Of a stretch of DNA of 64,000 nucleotides, positions 61,839 through 64,000 are shown piece after piece (within the stretch, counting starts at the first letter, position 1; every line of letters begins with the position of its first letter). The notes beneath the pieces were generated by a model. The model was not told the origin of the DNA. It saw only the letters and a list, made by a program, of their open reading frames with translations, and did not search any database. Made by a program: the position numbers and the translations under genes. Source of the DNA: Shewanella fidelis ATCC BAA-318 (GTDB lineage: Bacteria; Pseudomonadota; Gammaproteobacteria; Enterobacterales; Shewanellaceae); contig NZ_JADX01000004.1 in assembly GCF_000518605.1 (NCBI RefSeq), positions 1 to 64,000 on the forward strand. Direction: 5' to 3'.

Positions 61839-63350
61839 TTAGTTTTGCATAACAGTCGCAGTGTTGAAATCACCTGTCTGCGTTACGTTAATAACGTTAC
61901 TAGAACCGGTTTGTGAACCCATAACTAAGTTGTCATTGCCTGTTTGTGCAATAGTTAGGGTGTTATCAACACCGTTAACTTCAAAGGCACTATCAACTTC
62001 GCCGCCAACCCAGTTACCGTTACCGTTTTGTGCAATAGTCGCGATGTTTTCGTCACCGACAATAATCAGATCGATTAGGTTAAGATCGCCTTCTTGAGTC
62101 ATTTCAACTTCGCTGTTATCAAGACCAACAACAGACACTAATGCTTCGTTCTCATTGCCATCTTGCTCAACGTCAACATCGTTGCCAAAGCCAAACACAT
62201 CAGCGTAGCCAAAGTTGTCATTGCCTTCTTGAGCGATTTCAATGCTGTTATCATCTAGTTCAGTGAAAGCAACGGCCTCATTATTGTTGCCATCTGAAAT
62301 GATTGAAATATCGTTATCATCACCGTACTGTCCAAAAGTGGCAAAGTTGCTATCGCCTTCTTGGTCAAGTGTTACGCTGTTTTCACTGCCCCAGACTTGA
62401 AACTCTGCTGCGTTATTGTCGCCATCTTGTTCGATACGAAGTGTATTGTCATCACCTTGAATATCAGCAATTAAGGTATCTCCGATAGTATTAGATACGC
62501 CATCTTGCTCAATCTCTATATCGTTATCATTGCCTGTTGTAACGGCTAGATAAGCTGTGTTGTTTGTACCGATTTGATCGATTTCTATTTCATTATCAGA
62601 GCCTGTCAGCTGATAAACAAACCCGGTGTTATCATTACCTTCTTGTGATACGACAAAGTTATTGTTATCGCCTGCAACGCCCTTTACGGCACCTAAGTTG
62701 TTATTACCTTCTTGGTACACTTCGACATCATTGTTGTTACCCACGTTAGGTGTGATGTCTAAAGATACAAAGCCTGCTACGTTATCATCACCATACTGGG
62801 TGATATCGCCGTCATTACCATCGCCTTCAACACGAAAAGTCGCAAAGTTGTTATTGCCGTCTTGTTCAATATAACCTGTGTTTTCATCGCCAATGAGTTC
62901 AACTACACTACTATTTTGCTCGCCAGCTTGAGTGACGTCGACTTCATTGCCATCACCGCTAACGTCAATATCAAGCTCATTGAAAAAGCCAGACTGACCA
63001 ACATCGACTACGTTATCGTTACCAGTGACGTCCGCTGAAGTTATATGCCAGTCTTCAGTTTGGTTGATGTCTATTATGTTTCCTTCACCAGTAGACTCAA
63101 CATAGGCCTCAATCCATACACCGTCTTGAGTGATATTTGTTTCTTGAGCATCACCAGTTTGTGTGACTGTCGCAATATGCAGATCACCTGTTTGTCGAAC
63201 GGTTGCGTCTTGACCAACAACAGCCCCCGAAGCCGCTGTTGTTTGGTTGATTTCTACAGCGTTTGCGGAATCTGCTAGGGCGTTGCTACTGATACCTAAG
63301 CTTGCTGTAATGGCAAGTGCGATCATGGTTTTAGTTGTTTGCGATCTCAT
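61839..63350 (-). CDS. csgA: Major curlin CsgA with an expanded repeat array
   Basis: The major subunit of curli amyloid fibres, exported through CsgG. The 503-residue protein has a signal peptide (TMIALAITASLGISSNALA) followed by about twenty imperfect curlin repeats of 22-25 residues, each with the pattern xIxQxGxxN and a second half xxxxGxxN, for example IEQDGNNNFATFRVEGDGN, VYQEGNNNLGAVKGVAGDNN and VEQDGNENEALVSVVGLDN. Escherichia coli CsgA has five repeats in 151 residues. It is strongly acidic, with many Asp and Glu in the turns. GGGAGAG precedes the ATG. It lies 14 bases downstream of csgB in one operon. No csgC follows. Confidence 0.92.
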   Translation of the reverse strand: MRSQTTKTMIALAITASLGISSNALADSANAVEINQTTAASGAVVGQDATVRQTGDLHIATVTQTGDAQETNITQDGVWIEAYVESTGEGNIIDINQTEDWHITSADVTGNDNVVDVGQSGFFNELDIDVSGDGNEVDVTQAGEQNSSVVELIGDENTGYIEQDGNNNFATFRVEGDGNDGDITQYGDDNVAGFVSLDITPNVGNNNDVEVYQEGNNNLGAVKGVAGDNNNFVVSQEGNDNTGFVYQLTGSDNEIEIDQIGTNNTAYLAVTTGNDNDIEIEQDGVSNTIGDTLIADIQGDDNTLRIEQDGDNNAAEFQVWGSENSVTLDQEGDSNFATFGQYGDDNDISIISDGNNNEAVAFTELDDNSIEIAQEGNDNFGYADVFGFGNDVDVEQDGNENEALVSVVGLDNSEVEMTQEGDLNLIDLIIVGDENIATIAQNGNGNWVGGEVDSAFEVNGVDNTLTIAQTGNDNLVMGSQTGSSNVINVTQTGDFNTATVMQN

Positions 63351-63364
63351 TTGACTCTCCCTGT

Positions 63365-63790
63365 TTAATATTGAGTAATTGTCATTGCAGCACCGTCTGC
63401 AATTTGTTCAATTGAAAAGCTGGCGCTGCCCAGCTGATTTATTTGCACTAAATTGTCATCGCCAATTTGGGTAATAAACGCTTGGTTATCTGCACCTAAT
63501 TGTAAGAGCTCGACTTCGTTATCTTGACCAAGCTGAACCACTTCTGCTTGGTTGCTATTGCCAACTTGAATGAGGTCGATCATGTTGCTTGCGCCAGTTT
63601 GACTTAATGTCGCTTGGTTAAGCACACCGGCTTGAACAAGACCAATTACATTGCTTCGGCCTGAACTCTCGAGAAGTGTTTGCAGTGTTATGGGGAGCTC
63701 ACTTGTTGCTAATTCAATATCATCAGCTGCACTGGAGATTGAATACAGCATTAGGCAAATAAGGGTTCCCATTGTTTTGAAAACGGACAC
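63365..63790 (-). CDS. csgB: Curlin nucleator CsgB
   Basis: CsgB is the minor, membrane-attached curlin that seeds polymerisation of CsgA. The 141-residue protein has a signal peptide (LICLMLYSISSAAD) and about five repeats of the form LIQVGNSNQAEVVQLGQDN, less acidic than those in the neighbouring csgA, with a last repeat that departs from the pattern (SFSIEQIADGAAMTITQY), as in known CsgB. The start is GTG at 63790: AAGGAG lies six bases before it; an internal ATG (63772) would cut into the signal peptide. It heads the csgBA operon. Confidence 0.9.
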   Translation of the reverse strand: MSVFKTMGTLICLMLYSISSAADDIELATSELPITLQTLLESSGRSNVIGLVQAGVLNQATLSQTGASNMIDLIQVGNSNQAEVVQLGQDNEVELLQLGADNQAFITQIGDDNLVQINQLGSASFSIEQIADGAAMTITQY

Positions 63791-63813
63791 TTAACGCTCC
63801 TTTTTTCTGGAGT

Positions 63814-63838
63814 GTAAAGTTAATACAGTTAACTTTAC
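63814..63838. promoter_or_regulatory. Perfect inverted repeat upstream of csgBA
   Basis: GTAAAGTTAA and TTAACTTTAC form a perfect 10-base inverted repeat around TACAG, starting 24 bases upstream of the csgB start. It may be an operator for a dimeric regulator or a hairpin in the mRNA leader next to the ribosome site. No other copy was noticed near csgE. Confidence 0.55.
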
Positions 63839-64000
63839 GGCTTGCTGTTGAGTTAGCCGGTATTAGGCTGCTCGCCAGATAAGTTCCTCAAGTTACTCTG
63901 CTGTTTTTTTCCCGCAATCAGAAAAAAGTCTATTTATTTGCCTGCGCTAAAATAGGTTGAACTTACCCATTTTTGCTCCTTAGTTATTGAGATTATTGTT

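Noticed and set aside
61861-63278. Open frames on the plus strand opposite csgA
   Set aside because: They arise from the repetitive codon pattern of the curlin gene on the other strand.
61839-63350. Tandem DNA repeats that at first look like an array
   Set aside because: The periodicity is at the protein level (curlin repeats of about 22-25 residues) inside one intact gene; there are no identical direct repeats with spacers, so it is not a CRISPR array.

Overview
The window reads as a chromosomal segment of a marine gammaproteobacterium, most probably Shewanella. The reasons are the overall protein character, the gene order metJ / metB-metL-metF / deaD / uvrA / MFS / ssb, a DUF3012 lipoprotein, a RegBA-type redox pair and a curli locus. 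This genus call is an inference from gene content; no rRNA or tRNA gene was found in the window.

Layout. 1-3.8 kb: a hairpin-rich non-coding stretch, then a minus-strand group holding a short-chain dehydrogenase, an AccB-like protein that lacks the biotin-accepting lysine, AroQ and the ribosome-rescue factor ArfB, followed by two small plus-strand genes. 3.9-10.5 kb: a CzcCBA-type heavy-metal efflux operon preceded by a small His/Cys-rich exported protein. 10.8-14.7 kb: a di-haem peroxidase whose stop codon overlaps the start of a hybrid sensor kinase. 14.8-25 kb: MepA, a three-domain cysteine desulfurase / metallo-beta-lactamase / rhodanese fusion, a periplasmic phosphatase-like protein, a YhcH-family protein, a patatin, a LON-domain protein, a pseudouridine synthase and a PhoD-like phosphatase. 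25-34.4 kb: a RmlD-like reductase, a RegB/RegA-like redox two-component pair, a GAF-GGDEF cyclase, a molybdate/sulfate transporter, an SDR with a divergent LysR regulator, a TraF-like outer membrane protein and a TauE-type exporter.

34.6-39.9 kb is the methionine regulon: MetJ, MetB, MetL and MetF with recognisable tandem met boxes. 40-50.7 kb: an RcsF-like lipoprotein overlapping a CWC protein, a DMT exporter, the DeaD helicase, an M28 peptidase, UvrA, a YajR-like MFS transporter and SSB.

50.8-59.05 kb is an accessory island: a decayed IS3-family element, an AT-rich and tightly coupled three-gene operon, and a decayed IS4-family element. The operon encodes a Dam-like methylase, a second DNA methylase, and a third methylase fused to a zinc ribbon and an Mrr-type nuclease. 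It is the best candidate here for a little-described restriction/defence system.

59.2-64 kb is a curli locus: csgE-csgF-csgG and a csgD-like regulator on the plus strand, facing csgB-csgA on the minus strand. The major curlin is unusually long (503 residues, about twenty repeats).
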